Assembly (NCBI GenBank): GCA_028716365.1
Contig: JAQUPZ010000003.1
Coordinates: forward strand, 450,339 to 514,338
Length of the DNA: 64,000 nt
Reading direction: 5' to 3'
Source: Kiritimatiellia bacterium
GTDB taxonomy: Bacteria; Verrucomicrobiota; Kiritimatiellia; UBA8416; YA12-FULL-48-11
Part shown: positions 33,311-41,590 of the stretch, one piece after another
How positions within the stretch are numbered: the first letter of the stretch is position 1
Layout: each line of letters opens with the position of its first letter
Notes under the pieces: generated by a model
The model's database searches: none
What the model was told of the DNA's origin: nothing
What the model saw: only the letters and a program-made list of their open reading frames with translations
Translations under genes and position numbers: made by a program

Positions 33311-34684
33311 ATGAGCGAACAGGTTAAAATTGTGCTTCAAGAAAACGAAATGCCCCGTCAGTGGTATAATATCCAGGCAGATTTGCCTCATCCCATGCCG
33401 CCACCGGTCGGCAAAGACGGTAAACCAATCGGACCTGAAGCTCTGGCTCCAGTGTTCCCTATGAACTTGATAGAGCAGGAAGTCAGTACACAGCGTTGGA
33501 TAGATATTCCAGAGCCTGTATTGGAGATTCTGAAATTGTGGAGGCCGAGTCCTCTTTACAGGGCGAAACGGCTCGAGAAGGCCTTGAATACCCCGGCAAA
33601 AATTTATTACAAAAACGAAGGTGTGTCACCGGCAGGAAGTCACAAGCCAAACACCGCGATAGCCCAAGCATATTACAATAAAGAGTTTGGTATCAAACGA
33701 CTAACAACTGAGACGGGAGCGGGACAGTGGGGTAGTGCGCTGGCGATGAGTTGTAAGCTAATGGGCCTTCAGTGCAAGGTTTATATGGTGCGAATCAGTT
33801 TCGATCAGAAGCCATTCCGGAAAATGATGATGAGAGTATGGGGTGGGGAGTGTATCGCCAGCCCAAGTAATCAAACAGAAGCGGGAAGGGCCATTCTGAA
33901 GGCTGATCCCCAGACACCGGGAAGTCTGGCTATAGCCATCAGCGAAGCCATTGAGGATGCCGTTACATCGAAAGACACGCGGTATTCATTGGGTAGTGTT
34001 CTCAACCATGTTCTTATGCACCAGACGATCATCGGTTTGGAGGTCAAAAAGCAGTTCGAGAAGATTGGCGTATATCCTGATATTGTTCTTGGATGCGCCG
34101 GTGGTGGTTCAAACTTTGCAGGCATATCATTCCCGTTTGTTTGCGATAAGATCCATGGTAAGAACGTCAGAATCATTGCTGTTGAACCATCTGCTTGCCC
34201 GTCACTGACGAAGGGTCCTTTTGCGTATGACAGCGGTGATGTTGCGATGATGACGCCGCTTCTGCCGATGTACTCGCTTGGGCATACCTTTGTGCCTCAG
34301 CCGATTCATGCCGGTGGATTGCGGTATCATGGTATGGCACCGTTGGTAAGCCATGTGCTTCGCGAGAAGCTGATTGAGGCTGCTGCAGTTCCCCAGCTTG
34401 AATGCTATAAAGCTGCAATATTGTTTGCTCAGTCGGAGGGATTTATTCCGGCGCCAGAAACATCGCATGCAATTGCCATGACAATACGTGAAGCCGAGAA
34501 GGCCAGACAGGAAGGTAAAGAGAAGGTAATCTGCATGAACTGGTCAGGCCATGGACTGATGGACCTATCGGGTTACGATGCTTATTTGGACGGTAAACTT
34601 AAGGATGTTGAGTTGGACGAGAAAGCTTTGAAGAAGTCGCTCGACTCCATGAAAGGCTTGCCGGTACCTCCGCCGCTTGGCTGA
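33311..34684 (+). CDS. trpB2: Tryptophan synthase beta chain, TrpB2 type
   Basis: 457 residues from ATG 33311 (GAGGAG seven bases upstream). Makes tryptophan from serine and indole with PLP. Lys112 in '[16 protein letters not shown]' is the Schiff-base lysine; '[15 protein letters not shown]' binds the PLP phosphate. The long N-terminus with '[13 protein letters not shown]' and length over 440 mark the TrpB2 clade, which usually works without TrpA and salvages free indole. No trpA or other trp gene is in the window, in keeping with that. Confidence 0.95.
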   Translation: MSEQVKIVLQENEMPRQWYNIQADLPHPMPPPVGKDGKPIGPEALAPVFPMNLIEQEVSTQRWIDIPEPVLEILKLWRPSPLYRAKRLEKALNTPAKIYYKNEGVSPAGSHKPNTAIAQAYYNKEFGIKRLTTETGAGQWGSALAMSCKLMGLQCKVYMVRISFDQKPFRKMMMRVWGGECIASPSNQTEAGRAILKADPQTPGSLAIAISEAIEDAVTSKDTRYSLGSVLNHVLMHQTIIGLEVKKQFEKIGVYPDIVLGCAGGGSNFAGISFPFVCDKIHGKNVRIIAVEPSACPSLTKGPFAYDSGDVAMMTPLLPMYSLGHTFVPQPIHAGGLRYHGMAPLVSHVLREKLIEAAAVPQLECYKAAILFAQSEGFIPAPETSHAIAMTIREAEKARQEGKEKVICMNWSGHGLMDLSGYDAYLDGKLKDVELDEKALKKSLDSMKGLPVPPPLG

Positions 34685-34717
34685 AGATTGAAACGCTGAA
34701 ATGGAGAAGTGGAGAAA

Positions 34718-34746
34718 CGGAGATTCGGTTCTCCGCGGACCGTTTT
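34718..34746 (+). terminator. Overlapping hairpins after trpB2
   Basis: CGGAGA-TTCGGT-TCTCCG (34718-34735) is a perfect 6-bp hairpin. A mutually exclusive one, CGGTTC-TCCGC-GGACCG (34726-34742, one G-U pair), is followed by TTTT. It lies between the trpB2 stop codon and the SIMPL gene, so it could be a terminator or an attenuator-like switch. The short U-run limits confidence. Confidence 0.35.
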
Positions 34747-34773
34747 GAGCATGCCTATTTGGAGATTTAAGAA

Positions 34774-35502
34774 ATGAACAAGGGTGCGATGTTTCTGCTT
34801 GGGGCCACTCTGGCTCTTGGTTTTGCCTGGTCTGCGCACATGATATCCAACGCGATGATTGCAATGCGCCAGCAAAATATCATACGCGTCAAAGGTGTTG
34901 CGGAACAAAAAATAAAATCCAACTGGGTGTCATGGAGTTGCGAGTTTTGGTGCAAAGCTGAAAAGCTGAATACAGGATATGAAATGTTGAATAAAAGTAA
35001 GGAAGCTGTTCGCACGTTTATTGAGGGGAAGGGAATTAAAGCAGATACTATTGCCTTCGATCCCATCAACATTGAAATGGAATACCAGACCGATGAAAAA
35101 GGACACAAAACCAATTTCATCCAGTTTTATGTTCTCAGACAGTACTTGCAGATTGAAGCGGCTGATGTTTTAAAGCTGGATTCAATATCCAAAGAGATTA
35201 CTGACCTTATCAAGCAGGGGATTGAGTTAAGGTCAAATAAGCCATCTTTCGTTAATACTAATATTGAGAATATCAAGATTGATTTATTGGGTAAGGCTAC
35301 AAAAAATGCTTACGAACGTGCGGAGATTCTGGCAAAGAACAGTCATGGGAAAGTTGGAGCTTTAAACTCGGCATCGCAGGGTGTTTTTCAGATTACGCCG
35401 GTCAATTCGACCGATGTATCAGATTCAGGGAACTATGATACCTCCACGGTAGAGAAAAGCGTTAAGGCTATTGTTACTCTCGAATTCCAAGTGGAAAAGT
35501 AA
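34774..35502 (+). CDS. SIMPL (DUF541) domain protein
   Basis: 242 residues, GGAG nine bases before the ATG. N-terminal hydrophobic anchor or signal ('AMFLLGATLALGFAWSAHMI'), then the SIMPL domain: 'IIRVKGVAEQKIKSNWVSWS', 'DPINIEMEYQTDEKG', 'VLRQYLQIEAADVLKLDSIS', 'IDLLGKATKNAYERAEILAK' and a closing 'KAIVTLEFQVEK'. SIMPL proteins are periplasmic oligomers (BP26, YggE) linked to oxidative stress tolerance; the exact role is not known. It follows trpB2 with a hairpin between. Confidence 0.88.
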   Translation: MNKGAMFLLGATLALGFAWSAHMISNAMIAMRQQNIIRVKGVAEQKIKSNWVSWSCEFWCKAEKLNTGYEMLNKSKEAVRTFIEGKGIKADTIAFDPINIEMEYQTDEKGHKTNFIQFYVLRQYLQIEAADVLKLDSISKEITDLIKQGIELRSNKPSFVNTNIENIKIDLLGKATKNAYERAEILAKNSHGKVGALNSASQGVFQITPVNSTDVSDSGNYDTSTVEKSVKAIVTLEFQVEK

Positions 35503-35584
35503 TAACCTGCAAAGTGAAGATTCTTTTTTGTTAATCTACGAAACCTGATGTTTTGGCAAAAAATAAGCCTCGAAAATAGTTTAA

Positions 35585-35608
35585 ACTTTGTGTTGCAAAG
35601 TACTTTGC
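35585..35608. promoter_or_regulatory. Operator 1, ACTTTG-N5-CAAAGT-ACTTTG-C
   Basis: Three half-sites in a row: ACTTTG (35585-35590), TGTTG spacer, CAAAGT (35596-35601), ACTTTG (35602-35607). The last two form the perfect 14-base palindrome GCAAAGTACTTTGC when the flanking G and C are included (35595-35608). It overlaps the probable -35 box of the following gene, so binding would block or modulate the promoter. A second copy lies upstream of creD. The likely binder is the winged-helix protein encoded at 36251. Confidence 0.7.
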
Positions 35609-35622
35609 TGTAATGGTATATT
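35593..35622 (+). promoter_or_regulatory. Probable sigma-70 promoter of the creD locus
   Basis: TTGCAA (35593-35598) and TATATT (35617-35622) with an 18-base spacer; expected start near 35629, 15 bases before the first ATG. The -35 lies within operator 1. Confidence 0.45.
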
Positions 35623-35643
35623 CTTCTCGGAAAAGGGAGAGAT

Positions 35644-36267
35644 ATGATTGCGAACCACATACATGATGCGCTAGCCCAAGTGAGGAGACTGCAGGAGTAC
35701 ATCCTGGAAAAAAGGCTCTTCAGGGGCTATTCCGGTCCGGCAAGAATGGCTGGTGGAGTTGTCGCACTTGCTGGGGCATTTGCCTTGAGCCGTAATTGTG
35801 TCCCTACAGAACCTTTGACACATCTGATTGGATGGGGGGTAGTACTCTCTTGTGCGCTGACTTTGAATTATGGCGGTTTCTTTGTGTGGTTTTTGTTCAG
35901 TTCCCAGTCAAAACGAGAACTGATACGTGCAATGCCGGTTGTTGATGCAATACCAGCACTGGCTGTTGGTGCGGTGTTCAGCCTCGCGATGAGTATAGGG
36001 AAACACTACGAACTACTTTTTGGAACATGGATGTGCCTGTATGGACTGGCGCATGTCTCTTATCGTATGTCATTGCCGATGGCCAACTATGTTGTTGGTA
36101 TTTTCTATATAGCGTGCGGTTCTGTATGTCTACTGATGCAGGTTCCGGTTACGGACCCCTGGCCGATGGGTTTTGTCTTTTTTGTCGGGGAGATTTCCGG
36201 AGGACTTGTTTTGCACAGGAATAATTATATTCAAAGAGGGGAGAATCCGAATGCAGATTCAAAATGA
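35644..36267 (+). CDS. Polytopic membrane protein of the creD locus, unknown function
   Basis: 207 residues with GGGAG before the ATG. A short cytoplasmic-looking N-terminus ('HIHDALAQVRRLQEYILEKR') is followed by about six TM segments (for example 'RMAGGVVALAGAFALSRN', 'LIGWGVVLSCALTLNYGGFF', 'AIPALAVGAVFSLAMSIG', 'WMCLYGLAHVSYRMSLPM', 'VVGIFYIACGSVCLLM'). No family recognised. The stop codon overlaps the next gene by 17 bases, so the two are translationally coupled; a membrane partner or sensor for the regulator is possible. Confidence 0.75.
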   Translation: MIANHIHDALAQVRRLQEYILEKRLFRGYSGPARMAGGVVALAGAFALSRNCVPTEPLTHLIGWGVVLSCALTLNYGGFFVWFLFSSQSKRELIRAMPVVDAIPALAVGAVFSLAMSIGKHYELLFGTWMCLYGLAHVSYRMSLPMANYVVGIFYIACGSVCLLMQVPVTDPWPMGFVFFVGEISGGLVLHRNNYIQRGENPNADSK

Positions 36268-36622
36268 GAATTTATATGACGCGTTGGAGAAGATCTTTCA
36301 TGAACCTAACCGACTTGCAATCATGTCTGCCGTATGTGCTGCTGATGAAGGTCTTTCTTTTAACGAGCTCAAGGAAGCCTGTAATCTTACCGATGGTAAT
36401 TTGAATCGGCACCTGAAGGTACTGGAAGATGCTGGAACAATACGGATTGAAAAGAAATTTATTGATGTCAAACCTCGTACCACTGTGATTATTACAGGTA
36501 AGGGGCTGGATAGATTTAATGAGTATCTTTCTGCTTTGTCCGAGGTTTTGAAGAAGGCGAAGAAAGCTATTCCTGAAGACAGGAAAATTGAAATGCCTGC
36601 AGGAAAACTTGTGAGGGCGTGA
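36251..36622 (+). CDS. Winged-helix transcriptional regulator (HTH_34/PF13601-like)
   Basis: 123 residues from ATG 36251 (GGGGAG upstream), overlapping the preceding gene. ArsR/MarR-like winged helix: 'ALEKIFHEPNRLAIMSAVCA', then 'LSFNELKEACNLTDGNLNRH' as the HTH with recognition helix 'TDGNLNRHLKVLEDAGTIRI', and a wing 'KFIDVKPRTTVIITGKGLDR'. The NLNRHLKxLE segment is typical of the PF13601 group, whose members usually neighbour membrane proteins. No metal-binding Cys set is seen. Predicted to bind the two ACTTTG operators at 35585 and 36719. Confidence 0.88.
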   Translation: MQIQNENLYDALEKIFHEPNRLAIMSAVCAADEGLSFNELKEACNLTDGNLNRHLKVLEDAGTIRIEKKFIDVKPRTTVIITGKGLDRFNEYLSALSEVLKKAKKAIPEDRKIEMPAGKLVRA

Positions 36623-36718
36623 AAAATATCAGAGATGAAGAGTTATGAATAAAGAAAGTTTAATAACACAAGGAATACTGAAGAACGAAAGAAGAAACGA
36701 AATATTTTTTATATTACA

Positions 36719-36742
36719 ACTCTGTCAAACAGAGTACTTTGC
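36719..36742. promoter_or_regulatory. Operator 2, ACTCTG-N5-CAGAGT-ACTTTG-C, before creD
   Basis: Same 24-base architecture as operator 1: ACTCTG (36719-36724), TCAAA spacer, CAGAGT (36730-36735), ACTTTG (36736-36741), C. The T-to-C change in the first half-site is matched by A-to-G in its partner, keeping the inverted symmetry. It ends 12 bases before the creD ATG, covering the region just upstream of the ribosome site and downstream of an AT-rich stretch (36695-36717) that may hold the -10 box. Confidence 0.65.
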
Positions 36743-36754
36743 TAGAGGTGAATT

Positions 36755-38176
36755 ATGAATAACAAAATAAATGAAGTAGGAGAGAAGATGAACTCGAATG
36801 TAATGCCGCCACCGTTACCGGGAAGTCAGATGGTCAGAAAGAATGGGACAGTTATCAAGATGGTAACCATTCTTATAATGGTGATATTATTGATGATCCC
36901 GTTACTGATGATAAATTCCGTTCTTTCGGAGCGTCTTCAGCGCCGGAATGAAGCCGTCTCAGGGATCACCGCAACATGGGGCTCCGAACAGACAATCAGT
37001 GGACCAGTTCTGATTGTTCCATATAAATATCAGTGCAAGGTTCTTAAAGATCAGGTAATCAACGGGCGTAAGGAGAAAGTAGAAGTTGTTGAACAGATGA
37101 TTGCGAGGGCGTATTTTCTTCCTGCCAACCTCAAGGTTTCCGGAAAGCTTGATCCGAGTATTTTACACAGGGGTATATACGAGATGGTAGTTTATCGTGG
37201 ATCCCTTCTACTATCGGGTAGTTTTGATAAACCTGTTTTTGATGAATGGAAAGTGAAACAGGAAGACATCATGTGGGAGGATGCGACGGTATCGTTCATG
37301 ATCACCGATTTGAGAGGGGCGAAAGAAGCTCTAGTCTTGAAATGGGGTGAGAAATCCATTCCCTTGGCAATTGGTTCGAAGTTCAACGAGTTTCCTTCCG
37401 GATTGCATGTCAGGCTTGGGTCCATACCGTTTGATGTGGCCTCGAAGAGTTTCGAGATGTCCGTCGCATTAAATGGAAGTAAGAGTATCAGCTTTGCGCC
37501 TGTTGGGGCGCAAACCGAAGTGAAACTTTCTTCCGCATGGCCGGATCCAAGTTTCCAGGGATCGTTTCTTCCGGTTGAGAGAAAGATCAGCGCTGAAGGT
37601 TTTGAGGCAACGTGGCAAATATCATGTTACGGGCGGTCCTATCCGCAACAATGGTCGACAGAGAACGGCGCCGTACCTTTAAATGCCACCGCAATACAGA
37701 CGTCGCATTTCGGCGTGAGTCTTGTTCCCGTAGTCGATTCTTACCGGTATGTCGAGAGATCTATCAAGTACGGGGCTTTGTTTATTGTACTTGCCTTCAC
37801 TGTTTTTTTTCTATTTGAAATTCTCTCTCAGTTGAAAATACATCCGTTCCAGTATACGCTTGTGGGCGTTGCCCTGAGCATGTTCTACCTGGCTGAACTG
37901 TCGCTCTCTGAGTTTATCGATTTCAGCATTGCATATATGACTGGAGCGATACTTGCTACAGGATTGATTACATTTTATAGTGGATATGTTCTGAAAAGTT
38001 TTCGCCGAGCCTTAATCATGGCCGGCGGTTTGTCGGCAATATATGGTTTCCTTTATGTCATTCTGCGGCAGCAGGATTATTCGTTGCTATTTGGAACTGG
38101 CGGGTTGTTTATTGTATTAGTGATAGTAATGTATGTGACGCGTCATATTGACTGGTATGCCAGAGATGAAAAGTAA
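36755..38176 (+). CDS. creD: Inner membrane protein CreD family
   Basis: 473 residues from ATG 36755 (GAGGTG upstream); a second in-frame ATG at 36788 also has a good site (AGGAG). A first TM ('MVTILIMVILLMIPLLMINS') is followed by the diagnostic 'LSERLQRRNEAVSGITATWG' and 'QTISGPVLIVPYK'. A large periplasmic domain (about 65-325) and then six TMs (from 'YGALFIVLAFTVFFLFEILS' to 'LFGTGGLFIVLVIVMYVT') complete the family layout. CreD is tied to envelope stress and peptide-antibiotic tolerance in enterics under CreBC; here control is more likely by the upstream winged-helix protein. Confidence 0.95.
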   Translation: MNNKINEVGEKMNSNVMPPPLPGSQMVRKNGTVIKMVTILIMVILLMIPLLMINSVLSERLQRRNEAVSGITATWGSEQTISGPVLIVPYKYQCKVLKDQVINGRKEKVEVVEQMIARAYFLPANLKVSGKLDPSILHRGIYEMVVYRGSLLLSGSFDKPVFDEWKVKQEDIMWEDATVSFMITDLRGAKEALVLKWGEKSIPLAIGSKFNEFPSGLHVRLGSIPFDVASKSFEMSVALNGSKSISFAPVGAQTEVKLSSAWPDPSFQGSFLPVERKISAEGFEATWQISCYGRSYPQQWSTENGAVPLNATAIQTSHFGVSLVPVVDSYRYVERSIKYGALFIVLAFTVFFLFEILSQLKIHPFQYTLVGVALSMFYLAELSLSEFIDFSIAYMTGAILATGLITFYSGYVLKSFRRALIMAGGLSAIYGFLYVILRQQDYSLLFGTGGLFIVLVIVMYVTRHIDWYARDEK

Positions 38177-38188
38177 CGGGAAATATTT

Positions 38189-40894
38189 ATGAAAAAGATG
38201 GATGTTTCTTTTGTTACGGCACTTGGACTGGCGATCGGATTGCCACTATGTGGAGTGATGATTGATGGTAAATCTCTGTGGCAATACACGGAATTTCCCC
38301 CGCTTACGATGTATGTTCAGCATGCGGACTTTTCCTGGCCGGTGTTCATCGGATTGGCTGTATTCATACTGATAGTGGTTGTTCCGCTTTTGTTACGTAT
38401 CATTCTCTCTGCGTTCAGTTTTGCCGATTCTCCGGTTCGTCTTATTCCCGTATCATTCTTCCCCTGGTGGGGTTGGTTGGGTGTGGCTTTTGGTATTGTC
38501 ACATGGATATTGGCGTGGACCCGTCTCGAATGGTTTGCTCCGTTTCAGCGGTTCACCTTCAGTCCTCTCTGGTTTGCGTATATTCTTGTTGTCAACGCGT
38601 TGACGTTCTGGCGTACGGGACGTTGTATGCTCATCAATCGGACAGGGTATTTCCTTCGACTGTTTCCATTGAGCGCAGTGTTCTGGTGGTTTTTCGAATG
38701 TCTCAATCGTTTTGTGCAGAATTGGTGTTATCAAGGGTTGGATGGGCTTTCGGCACTTCAGTATTTTATTTTTGCCACGCTTCCATTTTCCACTGTTCTA
38801 CCTGCTGTCATGGGTACGTATGACCTGTTGCAATCATTTCCGCGATTCAGCGCAGGACTTAATGATTTTGCGCGGATTGAAGTAAAACATCCGAAAGTAG
38901 CGGCAATGTTAACGCTGGTTGCTTTTGGCTTTGGACTGGGAGGGATTGGCGTGTGGCCGGACTATCTGTTCCCGCTTCTCTGGCTTTCACCATTGCTTAT
39001 CATTACTTCAATTCAGGCGCTTAAAGGCGGGGAAACAATTTTTACGGGAGTAAAAGATGGTAACTGGAGGAAAATATTCCTGCTGGCCATGTCGGCGTTG
39101 ATCTGCGGTATTTTCTGGGAAATGTGGAACTATTATAGTTTTGCAAAGTGGATATACATGGTTCCATTTGTAAACCGGTTCCACATATTCGAGATGCCGA
39201 TTCTTGGCTTTGCCGGTTATCTGCCATTCGGCCTTGAATGTGCTGTGATATCGGTCTTGGTGGAAGGAATCGCCAGTCAATCGAAGTCGGCCAGTAAAGA
39301 AAAGGAGGCTACCATGAAAGATTTGGATTCAGGCTCTGGTTCGATATGGGGCAGATATTTCTCAGTTTGTAAGTACATCAATGCGATTATTATCATTGTG
39401 ATTGCAGTGTATTTCTTTATCGTTCCTGGGTTCATCATTTTGAAGGAAGTCTATTCGCCGGATATACGGAAACCGGGTATTCCAGCGTTGGCGTGGAAGA
39501 TGCACCATGATCTCTCGCCCGGTTTTGAGAAATGGGCAAGGGCGCGTATTGCTTCAGGAAAGGCGGCCCATCTGGCGTTACATGATGTACCCAGTACGGA
39601 ATGGCCGATGTTTTGTAGTGTTTTCTACCTGATGGCCACGGAAAACCTGCAGAAGGAATGGGAGAAAGATAAGAGTCTTGCTCCTGTCGCTCCGCAAGAA
39701 TACGCAAAAAAAAGCATTGATGCGGCAATTGATCTTGTCATGGATCCTATTCATCACACATGGGTGAAGCAGCATTGGGGCCCCAATTATCTGCATCGGG
39801 AAAATGTTTTCTTCAGGTCTCTTATTATCAATGGCATCACCAGTCATGAGAGGCTTATGAAAGATGGGAAATTTCTTGATGTACTTCGGGACCAGGTATT
39901 GACTTTGGCTATCGACCTGGACGGTTCGAAGTTTGGCGTGCTCGATGATTATCCCGGGGAATGTTATCCAATAGATGTTTTTGCGTCGATAGCATGGATC
40001 AAGGATGCGGGACAATTACTTGATATTGATAATTCCGCTTTTATTAAAAGATCAATCCGCGCATTTCAGGGACAAATGCTTGATGAGAGAGGATTACCGC
40101 CTTTTGTCATGGATTCGTGGACAGGAAAGTTTCTCGCAAGTGATTTTGGTGAAAAATTCCGTTGTTCGCGCGGAGTTGGTAATTCGTGGGTCTTGATCTT
40201 TGCGAGAGATCTTTGGCCTGATATTGCCGAAAAATGGTATGATGCTTACGAAAAGTATTTCTGGCAGGACAAATGGTGGGCAAATGGATTCAGGGAATTT
40301 CCTAATGACATGCCCGGATTGAATTATACATTTGATGTTGATTGCGGACCGGTAATTGCAGGTTTCAGTCCAGCGGCAAATGCGTTTGGTGTTGCTGCAG
40401 CGCGTGCCAATGGTAGATTTGATCATGCCTATATGTTGACAGCGCAGGTTCTTGCATCATGTTGGCCTTTGATTGACGGGACAATGCTTGGAGCAAGAAT
40501 TTTATCAAGCCAGGCGCATTCTCCGTATCTTGGTGAGGCTGCGATTTGTTATTTTCTGACACAGCAACCGGTTGATGGTACAAAAATTGTAACCGGCGGT
40601 CACATGCCGGTGTTTGTGTTTATTCTGGTGGTTGTTTATTACTGGGGTATGGGTGTTCTCGCCATTTGTTCAACAATTAACAACCTTCGAAGGTGGAAAC
40701 GTGATCAAGCTTCCAGTGTTTTCCCTGTCAAATGTCTACAGATTATAGTGTGGGCTGGGTTCTATCTCGCAGGTCTGCTAATGATTTGTCTGGATCACAT
40801 TGGTGCTGGAATAATAACGGTTCTTTTTGCACAATTCCTGCCGAAATATCGTTTGGATAAATGTAACGATGTTTGCAGGAGGAAGAATGATTGA
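38189..40894 (+). CDS. 901-residue membrane protein: polytopic N-module plus helical-barrel C-module
   Basis: Starts 12 bases after creD. Residues 1-365 contain about ten TMs with Trp-rich loops ('AVFWWFFECLNRFVQNWCYQ', 'GIFWEMWNYYSFAKWIYMVP'). A charged linker (366-395) leads to another TM ('YINAIIIIVIAVYFFIVPGF'), then a soluble part (about 430-800). Two C-terminal TMs end it ('VFVFILVVVYYWGMGVLAIC', 'IVWAGFYLAGLLMICLDHIG'). Within the soluble part 'LDDYPGECYPIDVFASIAWI', 'DVDCGPVIAGFSPAANAFGV' resemble (alpha/alpha)6-barrel proteins such as linalool dehydratase/isomerase, only as a loose pattern. Function unknown. An excellent internal ribosome site precedes residue 376. Confidence 0.8.
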   Translation: MKKMDVSFVTALGLAIGLPLCGVMIDGKSLWQYTEFPPLTMYVQHADFSWPVFIGLAVFILIVVVPLLLRIILSAFSFADSPVRLIPVSFFPWWGWLGVAFGIVTWILAWTRLEWFAPFQRFTFSPLWFAYILVVNALTFWRTGRCMLINRTGYFLRLFPLSAVFWWFFECLNRFVQNWCYQGLDGLSALQYFIFATLPFSTVLPAVMGTYDLLQSFPRFSAGLNDFARIEVKHPKVAAMLTLVAFGFGLGGIGVWPDYLFPLLWLSPLLIITSIQALKGGETIFTGVKDGNWRKIFLLAMSALICGIFWEMWNYYSFAKWIYMVPFVNRFHIFEMPILGFAGYLPFGLECAVISVLVEGIASQSKSASKEKEATMKDLDSGSGSIWGRYFSVCKYINAIIIIVIAVYFFIVPGFIILKEVYSPDIRKPGIPALAWKMHHDLSPGFEKWARARIASGKAAHLALHDVPSTEWPMFCSVFYLMATENLQKEWEKDKSLAPVAPQEYAKKSIDAAIDLVMDPIHHTWVKQHWGPNYLHRENVFFRSLIINGITSHERLMKDGKFLDVLRDQVLTLAIDLDGSKFGVLDDYPGECYPIDVFASIAWIKDAGQLLDIDNSAFIKRSIRAFQGQMLDERGLPPFVMDSWTGKFLASDFGEKFRCSRGVGNSWVLIFARDLWPDIAEKWYDAYEKYFWQDKWWANGFREFPNDMPGLNYTFDVDCGPVIAGFSPAANAFGVAAARANGRFDHAYMLTAQVLASCWPLIDGTMLGARILSSQAHSPYLGEAAICYFLTQQPVDGTKIVTGGHMPVFVFILVVVYYWGMGVLAICSTINNLRRWKRDQASSVFPVKCLQIIVWAGFYLAGLLMICLDHIGAGIITVLFAQFLPKYRLDKCNDVCRRKND
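39301..39316 (+). promoter_or_regulatory. Strong internal Shine-Dalgarno and in-frame ATG
   Basis: AAAGGAGG (39301-39308) sits five bases before ATG 39314, which is in frame (codon 376) at the charged linker between the two modules of the 901-residue protein. Initiation here would give a separate 526-residue product with three TMs and the soluble helical domain. Confidence 0.6.
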
Positions 40895-41576
40895 TCCTGT
40901 TAGTGCTATATGCTGGTATGTAACATTTTTGTTTTGTACCGTTCTTCACGAAGCGGCACATGCCTGGGCCGCAAAACTTGGCGGTGATCTGACTGCTTAT
41001 TATGGCGGGCAGGTTTCAATTGATCCTGTCCCTCATATCAGGCGGGAACCGATAGGAATGGTGGTTTTGCCGGTAATTTCCCTTCTTCTTTCCGGCTGGC
41101 CGTTTGGGTATGCCAGTGCTCCTTATGACCCGTATTGGGCAGAACGTTATCCAAAGCGTGCCGCCTGGATGGCTTTGGCAGGTCCGGCAGCAAATTTACT
41201 GACGGCTGTTGTTGCCGGTGTGTTGATCCGTATTGGATACAGCTGCGGTGTATTTGAGGTTCCTGCCAGTATAAGCATTACAATTGTTGCGATAGGCGCT
41301 CACGAGGGGATTTGGTCAGTTCTGGCGTTGTTCCTGAGCATGTTATTCTCGCTTGGTCTGATCCTCGCTGTTTTTAATTTGCTTCCTATTCCACCTCTTG
41401 ACGGCAGCGGCGCGTTACCTCTGTTTTTAAGTAATGAAATCACATTAAAGTACCGGCAAATGATGAATCAGCCTGGGTTTGTATGGATAGGCCTGATTAT
41501 TGCATGGAATATTTTTGGTCCGATTTTCCGTCCTGTTTTTCATGTAGCGATAGATCTTCTATATCCTTGGCTCTAG
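40887..41576 (+). CDS. M50 family site-2-type membrane protease
   Basis: 229 residues from ATG 40887 (GGAGGAAGA just before), overlapping the previous gene by eight bases. Intramembrane zinc site His21-Glu22-x2-His25 ('TVLHEAAHAWAAKLGGD') and Asp172 ('NLLPIPPLDGSGALPLF') are both present. There is no PDZ domain, and the compact four-to-six-TM core resembles the Rv0359/YwhC-like group III/SREBP M50B proteins. Likely cuts a membrane-anchored partner; the neighbouring membrane proteins are possible substrates. Confidence 0.9.
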   Translation: MIDPVSAICWYVTFLFCTVLHEAAHAWAAKLGGDLTAYYGGQVSIDPVPHIRREPIGMVVLPVISLLLSGWPFGYASAPYDPYWAERYPKRAAWMALAGPAANLLTAVVAGVLIRIGYSCGVFEVPASISITIVAIGAHEGIWSVLALFLSMLFSLGLILAVFNLLPIPPLDGSGALPLFLSNEITLKYRQMMNQPGFVWIGLIIAWNIFGPIFRPVFHVAIDLLYPWL

Positions 41577-41590
41577 ATCGATAATGTAAA

